This document shows, piece after piece, positions 29,217 through 41,410 of a stretch of 64,000 nucleotides of DNA. A program made the translations under genes and the position numbers. The stretch lies in the NCBI GenBank assembly GCA_945902805.1, contig CAMDMZ010000005.1, positions 62,001-126,000 of the forward strand, written 5' to 3'. The notes beneath the pieces were generated by a model. That model was not told where the DNA came from. It searched no databases and saw nothing but the letters and a program-made list of their open reading frames with translations. Source of the DNA: Propionivibrio dicarboxylicus (GTDB taxonomy: Bacteria; Pseudomonadota; Gammaproteobacteria; Burkholderiales; Rhodocyclaceae). How positions within the stretch are numbered: position 1 is the stretch's first letter; every line of letters begins with the position of its first letter.

Positions 29217-30476
29217 TTACATCTCGAAGTGTTCGCGTACCCGCTCTTCGAGCAGGGCGCGGGCGAAGTCCTCGCTACTACCGGCCAGTCGATCATAGAT
29301 GGGACGCGCCATGGTGCGAAATACCACCATCACTGTCGGGTCGAAATGCGTCCCGGTGTCACGTTCCATGATCGCCAGTACCGCATCAAAATCCATCGGT
29401 GCCTTGTACGGCCGCTTCGAGCACAAGGCATCAAACACATCGGCCACGGCGAAGATGCGTGCCGCCAACGGGATTGCGTCGGCCGCTAATTTACGCGGAT
29501 AGCCAGAACCATCCCACTTCTCGTGGTGGCTGGCGACCACGGCGTTGGCACCATCCAGCCAGCCCATCCCGGTGACGATTTCCTCGCCCTGCTGGACATG
29601 GGTGCGCATGATGATGAATTCGTCTTCGGTCAGCTTGCCCGGTTTGAGCAGGATGCCATCGGGGATGCCAATTTTGCCTACATCGTGGAGAAAGCTGCCG
29701 GCGATCAACGACTGCATCTCGCCTCCGGCGAGCCCCATTTGTTCGGCGATACGCGAGGCGATCCAGGCCACGCGATAGTTGTGCGCCCCGGTATCGGAAT
29801 CGCGCTTGGCAATGGCGCGCCCCAGCGCCTCCATCATCGAAATGTGCGAATCGAGTACCTCACGCGCCTTGCGCTCGTTCTCCGCCGTGAGATGCACTAC
29901 GACCGGGTAAAGTGCAGCACCGCATAGCAGCGAGGCCAAGCAGACCATCAGCGCCGCCGACAACGCATTGTCGAAAATCTGTGCTTTTTGCCACTCCGGA
30001 ACAACCCGTACGCCTTCAAAATAGCCGCTGAGAACCGAATTGTTGGTGGCGGACTCATCGTGCAAGGGGACAAACACCCGCATCACCCATTGATCGCCAA
30101 ACTTAAGGCTCTCGTAGGAGGGGGTCACATAGGTCGGCGTTCCGTGCTTGGGTAGCTTCGATTCAACGGCGGCACCTTCTGCCGTCATCGCTTCAGCGAG
30201 TTTCTTGCCCTTAGCATCGTAAATCTCTGCGATATCGAACAAGCCTCCGGCAATGGTATTTGCTGCAGCGGCGGCGTGTTGTTCTGCGTCCGGTCCTGTT
30301 AGGTTGATCGCGTCATGATGGTGCAATAGGCGGCTGGACTCCTCCATCGCCAGGGCAACTACGGATTTCTCGGCATTCTCGCGCTCGACGAACCAGGCAA
30401 TCGGGCTGGCAACCGCAGCGAGAAGGATGCTGACGGTGGCAATGCGAATAGCGGTGTTTTTGCGGAACGGGTTCAT
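29217..30476 (-). CDS. membrane-bound HD-GYP c-di-GMP phosphodiesterase
   Basis: A 419-residue protein with an N-terminal helix (about 12-29), a periplasmic sensor of about 135 residues, a second helix (about 167-190) and a cytoplasmic HD-GYP domain. The HD motif is FLHDVGKIGIPDG (about residue 244), and the GYP motif is HHEKWDGSGYPRKL. HD-GYP enzymes hydrolyse c-di-GMP to pGpG or GMP with a bimetal centre, and the ligands visible here are intact. It is monocistronic and divergent from gshA. The signal sensed is unknown. Confidence 0.93.
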   Translation of the reverse strand: MNPFRKNTAIRIATVSILLAAVASPIAWFVERENAEKSVVALAMEESSRLLHHHDAINLTGPDAEQHAAAAANTIAGGLFDIAEIYDAKGKKLAEAMTAEGAAVESKLPKHGTPTYVTPSYESLKFGDQWVMRVFVPLHDESATNNSVLSGYFEGVRVVPEWQKAQIFDNALSAALMVCLASLLCGAALYPVVVHLTAENERKAREVLDSHISMMEALGRAIAKRDSDTGAHNYRVAWIASRIAEQMGLAGGEMQSLIAGSFLHDVGKIGIPDGILLKPGKLTEDEFIIMRTHVQQGEEIVTGMGWLDGANAVVASHHEKWDGSGYPRKLAADAIPLAARIFAVADVFDALCSKRPYKAPMDFDAVLAIMERDTGTHFDPTVMVVFRTMARPIYDRLAGSSEDFARALLEERVREHFEM

Positions 30477-30740
30477 TTTCGTAGTGTATCAAGCTATCCC
30501 TAAGGCGGAATGAAGACTGAAGAATCTGCATTGATGAAAATGCGGCCCTGGAAGGTGGTCGAGCAAGAAGTGCCTCTCTTCGTGGGATAGCGAAGGGCGC
30601 TTCGCTATCCTCTTTCTGCCATTCAAGCGGATTGTTTGCGCCAAGGTGACGGACTCCGGACCCAATTGCAGTCGCAATCGCTGCTGGCCGCTCGTGTAAG
30701 ATCAAGCCACAGCATTTTCAGAAAAAGCCCCTGATTCCTT

Positions 30741-32030
30741 ATGGTTCCCCATCTTGCCACCGCATTGACCGGCCCGCTATTTGAACTTGAACAGCGGTTT
30801 CTTGACAACGACACCACGGTGGAGCGCTGGTTGCGCACGCAGTGGCTGGAACACACGCCGCCGTTCTACGGCTCGGTCGATCTGCGCAACGCCGGTTACA
30901 AGTTGGCCCCGGTCGACACCAATTTGTTCCCTGGCGGTTTCAATAACCTGAATCCGGATTTCCTGCCGCTGTGTGTGCAGGCCGCCATGTCGGCGATCGA
31001 GAAGATTTGTCCCGAGGCGCGCAATCTGCTGCTGGTCCCGGAAAACCACACGCGCAACCAGTTTTACCTGATGAACGTGGCGCGCCTGACCACCATCCTG
31101 CACGCCACCGGGCTCAATGTTCGCATCGGTTCCCTGTTGCCGGAAATCACGGAGCCGACCACGCTGGATCTGCCCGACGGCCAGAAACTGACGCTCGAAC
31201 CATTGAAGCGCCTCGGCGCAGAAGGACGCCGCCTTGGGTTGAAGGATTTCGATCCTTGCGCGGTGCTGTTGAACAACGATCTCTCGGCGGGTGTGCCACC
31301 ACTGCTGCAGAATCTGCACGAACAATTCGTCATTCCGCCGCTTTACGCGGGCTGGCACGAGCGCCGCAAGTCAGTACACTTTGCCGCCTACCGCGATGTA
31401 GCAAACAGTTTCTCGGCCGAACTTGGCATAGATCCGTGGTTGATCAATCCTGATTTCCACGTCTGCGGCAAGATCAATTTCCAAGAGCGCTCGGGCGAGG
31501 AATGTCTCGCCGCCCAGGTCGACAGCCTGCTGGCGCGGATGCGCATCAAGTACAAGGAATACGGGATTGGCAGCGCACCCTTCGTCATCGTCAAAGCCGA
31601 CGCCGGCACCTACGGCATGGGCATCATGACGGTCAAGGACGCCAGCGAAGTGATGGGCCTGAACCGCAAACAGCGCAACAAAATGGCCGTGGTCAAGGAA
31701 GGCATGCCGGTGACCGAGGTCATCATCCAGGAAGGTGTCCCGACGCTTGAGCGTGTCGATGAAGGAACCGCCGAGCCGGTGGTGTACATGATCGATCGCT
31801 ATGTAGTGGGCGGTTTTTATCGCGTCAATACCGGTCGTGGCATCGATGAGAATCTCAACGCACCGGGCATGACCTTCAAGCCGCTGGCCTTTGAAACTGG
31901 CTGCTCGCTACCGGATTCGCATCTTGCGCCGGATGCACCGCCGAATCGCTTCTACGCCTATGGCGTGGTTGCGCGGCTGGCCTTGTTGGCGGCGTCGATT
32001 GAACTGGAACGGATGGCACCGCAGGAATGA
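30741..32030 (+). CDS. gshA: glutamate-cysteine ligase, T. ferrooxidans-type
   Basis: Forms gamma-glutamylcysteine, the first step of glutathione synthesis. This 429-residue protein belongs to the non-canonical betaproteobacterial/acidithiobacilli GshA family rather than the E. coli type. Recognisable segments are DLRNAGYKLAPVDTNLFPGG, NHTRNQFYLMNVARL and VKADAGTYGMGIMTV. Its stop overlaps the gshB start by 4 bp. No distinct promoter could be picked out in the 264-bp gap upstream (30477-30740), which holds no other gene. Confidence 0.93.
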   Translation: MVPHLATALTGPLFELEQRFLDNDTTVERWLRTQWLEHTPPFYGSVDLRNAGYKLAPVDTNLFPGGFNNLNPDFLPLCVQAAMSAIEKICPEARNLLLVPENHTRNQFYLMNVARLTTILHATGLNVRIGSLLPEITEPTTLDLPDGQKLTLEPLKRLGAEGRRLGLKDFDPCAVLLNNDLSAGVPPLLQNLHEQFVIPPLYAGWHERRKSVHFAAYRDVANSFSAELGIDPWLINPDFHVCGKINFQERSGEECLAAQVDSLLARMRIKYKEYGIGSAPFVIVKADAGTYGMGIMTVKDASEVMGLNRKQRNKMAVVKEGMPVTEVIIQEGVPTLERVDEGTAEPVVYMIDRYVVGGFYRVNTGRGIDENLNAPGMTFKPLAFETGCSLPDSHLAPDAPPNRFYAYGVVARLALLAASIELERMAPQE

Positions 32031-32992
32031 AACTCGCGTTCATCGTCGATCCGCTGGAAAGCCTCAAGGCCGCGAAGGATTCCAGCATCGCCATGATGCG
32101 CGCTGCAGCGAAGCGCGGGCATGAGATCTGGACCTTACAGCGCCCGGCACTGACTTGGCGTGATGGCGTGGTCTCGGCCGACGCATTGCACATTGTGCCG
32201 ACCGGCGATGACACAAACTGGTTCGTCGGCCACGAACGCGAGCACTTTCCGCTGACCGTTTACGACGCCGTTCTGATGCGGCAAGATCCGCCGTTTGATT
32301 TCGAGTACGTCGCTGCCACCTGGTTGCTGGAACGGGCAGAAGCAGAAGGCGCACGCATCTGGAACAAACCGCGCGCGATTCGCGACCACTCGGAAAAGGT
32401 GGCGATCACCGAGTTTCCCGATTTCGCCCCGACCACGCTGATCGCGCGCGACAGCGGTGCCTTGCAAGCTTTTGTCGATGAATTTCAGGACATCGTGCTC
32501 AAGCCGCTCGACAGCATGGGCGGTAGCCGCGTGTTCCGCGTCCGCCTCGATGATCCCAACCGCAATGTCATCATCGAGACGCTGACCGAACTGGGTACGC
32601 GCACCATCATGGCGCAGCGCTATCTGCCCGCGATTGCCCAGGGCGATAAACGTATTCTGTTGATCGCCGGACAAGCGGTGCCGTATTGCCTGGCGCGCGT
32701 GCCGCAAGGGGGCGATCTGCGCGGCAATCTGGCCGTCGGTGCCAAGGGTGTAGCGCGCCCGCTGCTGGGGCGCGACCGCGAAATCGCCGAGGCGCTTGGC
32801 CCCATTCTCTGGGCACGTGGCTTGCTGATTGTTGGCCTCGATGTGATCGGTGACCGCTTGACCGAAATCAATGTCACCAGTCCAACCTGCTTTGTCGAGA
32901 TCGCCCGGCAAACCCGCTTCGACGTCGCGGCGATGCTGGTCGACGCCCTGGAACGCGAATGCAGCGCGTGCGCTATCCCCACGTTGGACTGA
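32027..32992 (+). CDS. gshB: glutathione synthase
   Basis: Adds glycine to gamma-glutamylcysteine with ATP. A 321-residue ATP-grasp enzyme: FIVDPLESLKAAKDSS at the N-terminus, VLMRQDPPFDFEY, IVLKPLDSMGGSRVFR, AQRYLPAIAQGDKRILLI and TEINVTSPTCFVE all match the family. It overlaps gshA by 4 bp, and the apbE frame begins inside its 3' end. Confidence 0.96.
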   Translation: MKLAFIVDPLESLKAAKDSSIAMMRAAAKRGHEIWTLQRPALTWRDGVVSADALHIVPTGDDTNWFVGHEREHFPLTVYDAVLMRQDPPFDFEYVAATWLLERAEAEGARIWNKPRAIRDHSEKVAITEFPDFAPTTLIARDSGALQAFVDEFQDIVLKPLDSMGGSRVFRVRLDDPNRNVIIETLTELGTRTIMAQRYLPAIAQGDKRILLIAGQAVPYCLARVPQGGDLRGNLAVGAKGVARPLLGRDREIAEALGPILWARGLLIVGLDVIGDRLTEINVTSPTCFVEIARQTRFDVAAMLVDALERECSACAIPTLD

Positions 32993-34053
32993 ACACGCTT
33001 CTTGCCGCGACGCTGCTGATGCTGCTGGCGGCTTGCAGCGCACCAGAGCCCACGCGTCAGGAAGCCTACGTTTTCGGCACGCGAATCGAAGTGCGTCTCG
33101 CCGGACCGGAAGGCGCTAACGGCCGTGAAGCCGTCGCTGCCGTGTTGCGTGAGTTTGATCGCATGCACCGCACTTACCACGCCTGGCAGGAGTCCGAATT
33201 GTCGGCGCTCAATGCCGCCATCGCGGCCGACAAACCGCATGAGGTATCGACCGAACTGGCGGTCTTCATCAACACCGCACAGGAATTGTCAGCCGCCGGT
33301 GACTATTTGTTCGACCCCGGGATCGGTCGCCTGATCGCGCTCTGGGGATTCCAGACTGACGATATCCAGCCGCACGTGCCGCCGCCGGACGAGCTCAAGG
33401 CGCTCATCGCGCAACATCCATCGATCGCCAACCTGAAGCTAAACAAGTATCGCGTCAGCAGCAGCAATCGCGCTGTGGCGCTGGATTTTGGCGGCTACCT
33501 GAAAGGCGTCGCGCTGGATCGGGCGGCGGCGATCCTCAAGTCGCGCGGCGTCCAGCATGCCCTGATCAATATCGGCGGCAACATCCTGGCGCTGGGCAAT
33601 CGCGACGGGCAGGTGGATGGAAAGGCCTGGCGCGTCGGCATCCAGCACCCGCGTGCGGCCAAGGTCGGCAACGTGCCGCTGGCCTCGCTGGAGCTGCGTG
33701 ACGGCGAGGCGATCGGAACCTCGGGTGACTACCACCGTTTTTTTGAGGTCGACGGCAAGCGCTACTGTCACCTGATCGATCCGCGCAGTGGCATGCCACA
33801 CGATGCCACCCAGTCCTTGACCATCCTGATTCCGCCAGCCGCCGATGCCGGTACGCGTTCCGACGCCCTATCCAAGCCGATCTTCATCGCTGGCGAACGC
33901 TGGCTGGCAATGGCGCGTCAGCTCGGTGTCGATGCTGTCCTAAAAGTCGGTGCTGACGGGACGGCGCAAGCGACGCCGGTGATGAAGGAGCGCCTCACCA
34001 TCGAGGCGCCCGATGTGCGTCTTGAAGTCGCTAAGCCGTTCATCGCCCCGTAA
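32959..34053 (+). CDS. apbE: ApbE-family FAD:protein FMN transferase, lipoprotein
   Basis: Transfers FMN from FAD onto a threonine of target flavoproteins such as NqrB/C or RnfG/D in the periplasm. 364 residues with a lipobox (LAAC about residues 24-27). Signatures are YVFGTRIEV, TYHAWQESELSALN, DFGGYLKGVALDRAA, INIGGNILALG and YCHLIDPRSGMP with TQSLTI. It overlaps gshB by 34 bp, which is unusually long; a start further in would lose the signal peptide. No target flavoprotein is in the window. Codons for KVGADGTA near the C-terminus coincide with repeat copy 6. Confidence 0.93.
   Translation: MQRVRYPHVGLNTLLAATLLMLLAACSAPEPTRQEAYVFGTRIEVRLAGPEGANGREAVAAVLREFDRMHRTYHAWQESELSALNAAIAADKPHEVSTELAVFINTAQELSAAGDYLFDPGIGRLIALWGFQTDDIQPHVPPPDELKALIAQHPSIANLKLNKYRVSSSNRAVALDFGGYLKGVALDRAAAILKSRGVQHALINIGGNILALGNRDGQVDGKAWRVGIQHPRAAKVGNVPLASLELRDGEAIGTSGDYHRFFEVDGKRYCHLIDPRSGMPHDATQSLTILIPPAADAGTRSDALSKPIFIAGERWLAMARQLGVDAVLKVGADGTAQATPVMKERLTIEAPDVRLEVAKPFIAP
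33942..33966 (-). repeat. dispersed repeat, copy 6
   Basis: Minus-orientation copy, CGCCGTCCCGTC then AGCACCGACTTTT. In apbE the plus strand reads it as KVGADGTA, almost the peptide produced by copy 3 (KVGAGGTA). Confidence 0.75.
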
Positions 34054-34079
34054 CCACCGGCTGCTAGAATCAGCCCACC

Positions 34080-34469
34080 ATGGTTGGCCTCTTCCTCATT
34101 ACCCACAGCACCTACGGCGAATCGCTGATTCAGTGCGCCTGCCATGTGCTGAACAAACGGCCGCCACAAATTGCGCAACTCGGCGTGGCGGCGCAGGATG
34201 ATCCGCTTGATGTCCTGCCGCTGGTGCGCGAGATGCTGAAGCTGGTCGACACCGGTCGCGGCGTACTCATCCTGACCGACATCTACGGCGCGACACCGTC
34301 CAACATCGCCTTGAAACTGCTCGAACCCGGCCGCATCGAAGGCCTGACCGGGGTCAATCTGCCCATGCTGTTGCGTGCCCTGACCTATCGCGATAAAGAC
34401 ATGGAAACCCTGCTGATCCGCGCCGCCGCCGGTGGCCGCGATGGCGTCCTGAATATGCTCAAACACTGA
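34080..34469 (+). CDS. PTS EIIA component, mannose-family (regulatory)
   Basis: A 129-residue EIIA of the mannose/fructose family. The phosphorylatable histidine is His9 (ITHSTYGESL), and LTDIYGATPSNIA is the family's second conserved block. HPr and EI follow immediately, but no EIIB, EIIC or EIID gene does. The set therefore looks like the incomplete, regulatory PTS of proteobacteria, in which EIIA output controls other systems rather than sugar uptake. Confidence 0.93.
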   Translation: MVGLFLITHSTYGESLIQCACHVLNKRPPQIAQLGVAAQDDPLDVLPLVREMLKLVDTGRGVLILTDIYGATPSNIALKLLEPGRIEGLTGVNLPMLLRALTYRDKDMETLLIRAAAGGRDGVLNMLKH

Positions 34470-34471
34470 CC

Positions 34472-34741
34472 ATGCCACGAATCGAAACCGAAATAGTCAA
34501 CAAACTCGGCCTCCACGCCCGGGCCTCGGCCAAGCTGACCCAGGTCGCCGGTGCCTATCCGTGCGAAGTATGGATGGAACGCGGCACCAAGCGCATCAAC
34601 GCCAAGAGCATCATGGGGGTGATGATGCTGGCCGCCGGCAAGGGCACCAAGGTCATGGTCGATACCGAAGGCGAACGTGCCGACGAAGCCATGGATGCCA
34701 TCCTGGCGCTGATTGCCAACAAGTTCGGCGAAGGCGACTAA
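34472..34741 (+). CDS. ptsH: phosphocarrier protein HPr
   Basis: An 89-residue HPr that relays phosphate from EI to EIIA. His15 (GLHARASAKL) is the active site, and Ser46 (KSIMGVMML) is kept at the position phosphorylated by HPr kinase in species that have it. No hprK is visible in the window. It begins two bases after the EIIA stop. Confidence 0.96.
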   Translation: MPRIETEIVNKLGLHARASAKLTQVAGAYPCEVWMERGTKRINAKSIMGVMMLAAGKGTKVMVDTEGERADEAMDAILALIANKFGEGD

Positions 34742-34745
34742 GCCG

Positions 34746-36488
34746 ATGGCGTTTGCCCTGCACGGTAATGCTGTCTCTGCGGGCATCGCGATCGGCCGGG
34801 CCCACCTGGTCTCGCATGCGACGCTGGAGGTAGCGCACCAGCAGTTGCGCGAAAAGGATCTGGGCAGTGAAGTGGACCGGCTGGATGCCGCCGTGCAAAC
34901 GGTGCGGGTCGAGCTTGATGTGCTGCGTGACGAAGCATCGCAACAGGGTTCGCTCGCCGAGGTATCGGCCTTCATCGACCTGCATGCCATGATGCTGGGC
35001 GACCCGACACTGGTCGCCGCCGCCCGCGACTTGATTGTCGAGCGCCGCTGCAATGCCGAATGGGCCATGGTGCAGCAGATGGAAGCCCTGGTCGCCCAGT
35101 TCAATGAATTTGAAGACGCCTACCTGCGCGAACGCAAGCACGATGTCGTCCAGGTGGTCGAGCGCATCCTCAAGGCTTTGCTCGGCAAGCCACGCAAACT
35201 GGGGCGGCGGAAACCGGCGGAACTCGGCGACGAGGAACTGATTGTTGTCGCCCATGATCTCTCACCGGCCGATACGATCCAGTTCAAGACCTTGAAGATC
35301 GGTGGTTTCGTTACCGACCTCGGGGGGGCAACCTCGCACACGGCCATTGTCGCGCGCAGCCTCGGCATCCCAGCTGTGGTCGGTATGCAGCATGCACGGC
35401 CGCTGGTGCAGGATGAGGATTTGTTGATTGTCGACGGCACGCGCGGTGTCTTGATCGTCAATCCTGATGCACGCATCCTCGAAGAATATCGTCTGCGCAA
35501 GAGCGAACTGGAACTTGAACGCAGCAAACTGAAACGCCTCAAGGGTGCGCGCGCGGCAACGCTCGATGGTGTCGATATTTCGCTCCAGGCCAATATCGAA
35601 TTGCCGCAGGATGTGGACAAGGTCAAGGAATTCGGCGCCGATGGAATTGGTCTGTTCCGTACCGAATTTCTCTTCATGAATCGCGATGACCTGCCCGGTG
35701 AAGACGAGCAGTACGACGCCTACCGCAAAGTCGTCAAGGCCATGGCCGGCAAACCAGTCACCATCCGCACGCTCGATATTGGTGCCGACAAGGAAGCACG
35801 GGCCCTGGCCGGTCGCAGTGAGCGCACCTCACCCAATCCGGCGCTCGGCCTGCGCGCCATCCGCTATTGCCTGGCCGAGCCGCAGATCTTTTTGATTCAG
35901 TTGCGCGCCATCGTTCGCGCCGCCCATTACGGCAAGATTCGCTTGCTGATTCCGATGTTGGCGCACGCACATGAGATCGAGCAAACGCTGGCCTTGATTG
36001 AACAGGCCAAGACGCAGCTACGTTCCACACGACACAAATTCGATGAGAACATCGAGGTCGGCGGCATGATCGAAATTCCTGCGGCGGCGATCGCGCTGGG
36101 GCCTTTCCTCAAGCGCTTGAGCTTTCTTTCCATCGGCACCAACGATCTGATCCAATATACGCTGGCGATCGACCGTACCGACGGTGACGTCGCGTATCTC
36201 TATGATCCACTGCACCCGGCGGTGTTACGCCTGATTGCCCAAACCATCCAGGCCGCCAATCGTGCTGATATGCCTGTCTCCGTCTGCGGTGAAATGGCGG
36301 GTGATCCGAAGCTGACGCGCCTGCTGATCGGCATGGGCTTGCGCCAGTTCTCAATGCATCCGGCGCAGTTGCTGGAAGTGAAGCAACAGGTCGTCATGGC
36401 TGACGCCGAACAGCTCGCTCAACGTGTGAGCAGATTGCTGAAGTTCGATGAATCAGAACGGATTCGCGAACAGATGGAAAAACTATAA
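34746..36488 (+). CDS. ptsI: phosphoenolpyruvate-protein phosphotransferase (EI)
   Basis: Phosphorylates HPr from phosphoenolpyruvate. 580 residues: N-terminal HPr-binding domain, phosphohistidine at about His198 in [21 protein letters not shown], and a C-terminal PEP-binding barrel with [31 protein letters not shown] and the [11 protein letters not shown] active-site cysteine motif. The start at 34746 ([10 protein letters not shown]) follows HPr by 4 bp. metX starts 8 bp after its end. Confidence 0.96.
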   Translation: MAFALHGNAVSAGIAIGRAHLVSHATLEVAHQQLREKDLGSEVDRLDAAVQTVRVELDVLRDEASQQGSLAEVSAFIDLHAMMLGDPTLVAAARDLIVERRCNAEWAMVQQMEALVAQFNEFEDAYLRERKHDVVQVVERILKALLGKPRKLGRRKPAELGDEELIVVAHDLSPADTIQFKTLKIGGFVTDLGGATSHTAIVARSLGIPAVVGMQHARPLVQDEDLLIVDGTRGVLIVNPDARILEEYRLRKSELELERSKLKRLKGARAATLDGVDISLQANIELPQDVDKVKEFGADGIGLFRTEFLFMNRDDLPGEDEQYDAYRKVVKAMAGKPVTIRTLDIGADKEARALAGRSERTSPNPALGLRAIRYCLAEPQIFLIQLRAIVRAAHYGKIRLLIPMLAHAHEIEQTLALIEQAKTQLRSTRHKFDENIEVGGMIEIPAAAIALGPFLKRLSFLSIGTNDLIQYTLAIDRTDGDVAYLYDPLHPAVLRLIAQTIQAANRADMPVSVCGEMAGDPKLTRLLIGMGLRQFSMHPAQLLEVKQQVVMADAEQLAQRVSRLLKFDESERIREQMEKL

Positions 36489-36495
36489 TCGACCG

Positions 36496-37650
36496 ATGAC
36501 TAGCCTTGTTCAATCGCCTGTTCCATCGCGTATTCAATCGGTTGGCGCGGTAAGCGCCCAACGCGTCGGTTTCGCCGAACCGCTACCGTTGAAGAGCGGT
36601 GCCGTGCTGCCGGCCTTCGAACTCGCCTTCGAAACTTATGGCAGCCTGAACGCGGCCAAAGACAACGCCATTTTGGTCTGCCACGCCTTGTCCGGCCACC
36701 ACCATGTGGCCGGCCATTACGCCGACAACCCCAACAATATCGGCTGGTGGGACAACATTGTCGGCCCGGGGCGACCATTCGACACCGATCGCTTCTTTAT
36801 CGTTGGCCTGAATAATCTCGGCGGTTGCCACGGATCGACCGGACCGGCAAGCAGCAATCCGCTGACAGGTAAGCCCTGGGGTGCGGATTTTCCGGTCGTC
36901 ACGGTCGAGGACTGGGTCGCCTCGCAGGCACGGCTGGCCGATCATCTCGGCATCGATGCCTGGGCGGCAGTGATCGGCGGGTCTTTGGGCGGCATGCAGG
37001 CGCTGCAATGGACGATGTCGTTTCCCGAACGGATACGCAATAGCTTGGTGATTGCCGCCGCGCCACGCCTGTCGGCCGAAAACATCGCTTTCAATGATGT
37101 GGCCCGCCAGGCCATCATTACCGACCCGGATTTTCATGGCGGTCACTTTTACGAACACGGTGTACGGCCGATGCGCGGCTTGCGCCTGGCCCGCATGCTC
37201 GGCCATATCACCTACCTTTCAGACGACCAGATGGCCGAAAAATTCGGCCGCCGCGTCAAGCCCGGCGCTGGCAGCTATGGCTTCGATGTCGAATTCGAGA
37301 TCGAATCCTATCTGCGTTACCAAGGCGACAAATTCGCCGGCGTGTTTGACGCCAACACCTATCTGCGCATGACCAAGGCGCTCGATTATTTCGACCCGGC
37401 CGCCGCCTTCGAGAATGATTTGGCCGCTGCTCTCGCTAGCGCCCGGGCCAAGTTCCTCGTCGTTTCCTTCACCACCGACTGGCGGTTTTCGCCAGCCCGT
37501 TCGCGCGAGATCGTGAATGCTCTGGTCAAGAACGGGCAGGATGTTTCCTACGCCGAGATCGCCAGTGCGCATGGACATGACTCTTTCCTGATGGACGAGC
37601 CGCACTACCATGCGGTGATCGAAGCCTATTTGCGCCGGGTGCTGCCATGA
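36496..37650 (+). CDS. metX: homoserine O-acyltransferase MetX
   Basis: Activates homoserine by O-acylation on the methionine route. A 384-residue alpha/beta-hydrolase-fold protein with nucleophile Ser163 in [32 protein letters not shown] and [13 protein letters not shown] carry oxyanion and His/Asp elements. MetX enzymes of proteobacteria often use succinyl-CoA rather than acetyl-CoA, and I cannot decide the acyl donor by eye. It overlaps metW by 4 bp, the classic metX-metW pair. Confidence 0.95.
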   Translation: MTSLVQSPVPSRIQSVGAVSAQRVGFAEPLPLKSGAVLPAFELAFETYGSLNAAKDNAILVCHALSGHHHVAGHYADNPNNIGWWDNIVGPGRPFDTDRFFIVGLNNLGGCHGSTGPASSNPLTGKPWGADFPVVTVEDWVASQARLADHLGIDAWAAVIGGSLGGMQALQWTMSFPERIRNSLVIAAAPRLSAENIAFNDVARQAIITDPDFHGGHFYEHGVRPMRGLRLARMLGHITYLSDDQMAEKFGRRVKPGAGSYGFDVEFEIESYLRYQGDKFAGVFDANTYLRMTKALDYFDPAAAFENDLAAALASARAKFLVVSFTTDWRFSPARSREIVNALVKNGQDVSYAEIASAHGHDSFLMDEPHYHAVIEAYLRRVLP

Positions 37651-38248
37651 CCAACATCGGTAATGCGCTGGGGCGCGGTGATTTCGATGTCATCGCCAGT
37701 TGGGTCCAGCCGGGCGAACGCGTGCTTGATCTCGGTTGTGGCGATGGCTCGCTGCTCAAACTGCTGATCGAGAGCCGGGGCGCCCGTGGTTATGGCATCG
37801 AACTCGAAAATGCGGCCACGCTGGCTGCATTGAAGAACGGCATCAACGTCATCCAGAGCAACCTCGAACAAGGCCTGGCCGGATTTGGCGATCGCACTTT
37901 TGATCATGTGGTGCTGTCGCGCACATTGCAAACCGTGCGCCATACCGAAAAGATCCTCGGCGAAATGCTGCGCGTGGGGCGCGAAGCAGTGATCTCCTTC
38001 CCCAACTTCGCCTATTGGAAAAACCGTATGGCGGTCATGGCCGGGCGCATGCCGGTGTCGGAAGATTTGCCCTACGAGTGGTTCGATACGCCCAATCTGC
38101 GCTTCTTCACGATTCTCGATTTCGAAGCGCTGTGCCAGAAAATGAGCTTGGCCATTCGTGATCGGCAAGTACTGGACGATGCGGGTAGCCTGGTTACCGA
38201 AGAGCACAACTTTCTCGGCAGTGTGGCCGTGTTCCGGTTGGGGCGCGA

Positions 38249-38252
<4 letters not shown>
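37647..38252 (+). CDS. metW: methionine biosynthesis protein MetW (SAM-methyltransferase fold)
   Basis: A 201-residue class-I methyltransferase-like protein. The SAM-binding loop is [15 protein letters not shown], followed by [24 protein letters not shown] and [15 protein letters not shown]. MetW is found with metX and is needed for full MetX activity in several bacteria; its own reaction is not well established. It is convergent with yheS, and the two 3' ends overlap by 4 bp. Confidence 0.94.
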
Positions 38253-40150
<1,898 letters not shown>

Positions 40151-40153
40151 CGC

Positions 40154-41386
40154 TCAGGCACCGGCCAGCATGGTTCGCCAGCGTTCCCATTCCTCGCGAC
40201 AGATGTCGGGCACCGCGACTGTAGACGGCACGGCCATGACGACGCACGGTGCCAGGGCTTGGGCGACGCGAGTCGCACGCGCCAGGCAGTCAAACCAGTC
40301 GATAGCCTCGCCCGCCCGGCCGCCAATGGTCTGCGCCACCAGCGGTGGAAAGTCGAAGCGCTCGAGGTAGCGCTCGGCGACCGCGCGGATCGGCGCCGGA
40401 AATATTTCCTGTTGTGCGTGGGCCTTGCTGATCGGATCGGCGCCGGCGCAGCGCTCCAGGTATTTTGTCATCAAGACCGGAAAGGTTTCCGCCAGCACCA
40501 ACCAGCCAATACTGGACAACAGGCCGACCGTGAAGGCGTCGTCGGCTTGTTGCGCCGGCAGGTCGAATTCGTTCATCAGGCCACGCATCGCGGCACCCGT
40601 GGCAATCGCGTTCATCCAATAACCGCGATAGTTAAATGTGCCGCAGGCACCCTTCTGGTAGCGCGCCATCATTTCGGCGACGAACACAACGCGACGTACA
40701 AAATTGGTGCCGAGCCGGATGATGGCTTGTGGCACCGAGGCGGTCTTGCCCGCATTGGCGAAGCGTGCGGCGTTGGCAGAATTGATAAGCGACGTGGACA
40801 GTACCGGATCGGCCTGGATCAGGGCCGCCATTTGCTTCGCGTCACCGTCAGCCGCCGCCAGCTCGATCTTGTGGAACACAACCCCCGGTGCCGGCAGATT
40901 GCCATGCGCTTCCACGGCGCCGAGAAACTCAAGTGCGCTAGGTGTCTCATCCGAACGAACCGGCGCCTCGATAATGGCCGACAACAGTTCGATCACCACT
41001 TCGCCACCAGCCCCGGCTTCCTGATACATTGCATCGACACCGGTGCCGCCCGGAAAGCGTCGAAACATCACCGTCGGCGCATCGCCAGGAACGAAGGACC
41101 ACACCGGCAGGGCTTCCTGAAAACGGCCATAGCTATCGATTACCACCCAGATCTGGCGCTCGGTTTCATACAGGTCTGACGCCGGACGAAGTTGATCATG
41201 AATGTAGCCAATTGCAGTCGGAACCAGACTGATGATCGGCTGCCCGGGATCGTGTCGTGGGTCGGCCGCCAACGCGATTACGGCCGGACCTTCGCTGGTG
41301 GCCGGGACATAGGCGGCCAAAATACCTTTACCGGGTACCACTACGCCGGCAGTATTGATGGCAAGTTGATAGGTCTTCGGTTCCAT
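40154..41386 (-). CDS. HDOD-domain protein, paralogue 1
   Basis: About 410 residues. The C-terminal half is an HDOD domain (LPAPGVVFHKIE, then QADPVLSTSLINSANAARF and SVPQAIIRLG), a catalytically inactive relative of HD phosphohydrolases often found in signalling proteins. The N-terminal 160 residues are shared with the next gene but match no family I know. It is collinear with paralogue 2 (both start with M-x-PKTYQLAIN), so the pair is a tandem duplication. The ATG at 41386 is chosen by alignment with that paralogue. yheS begins 4 bp after its stop. Confidence 0.85.
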   Translation of the reverse strand: MEPKTYQLAINTAGVVVPGKGILAAYVPATSEGPAVIALAADPRHDPGQPIISLVPTAIGYIHDQLRPASDLYETERQIWVVIDSYGRFQEALPVWSFVPGDAPTVMFRRFPGGTGVDAMYQEAGAGGEVVIELLSAIIEAPVRSDETPSALEFLGAVEAHGNLPAPGVVFHKIELAAADGDAKQMAALIQADPVLSTSLINSANAARFANAGKTASVPQAIIRLGTNFVRRVVFVAEMMARYQKGACGTFNYRGYWMNAIATGAAMRGLMNEFDLPAQQADDAFTVGLLSSIGWLVLAETFPVLMTKYLERCAGADPISKAHAQQEIFPAPIRAVAERYLERFDFPPLVAQTIGGRAGEAIDWFDCLARATRVAQALAPCVVMAVPSTVAVPDICREEWERWRTMLAGA

Positions 41387-41410
41387 ACGATAGGGCGACA
41401 AGTCCCGGGA

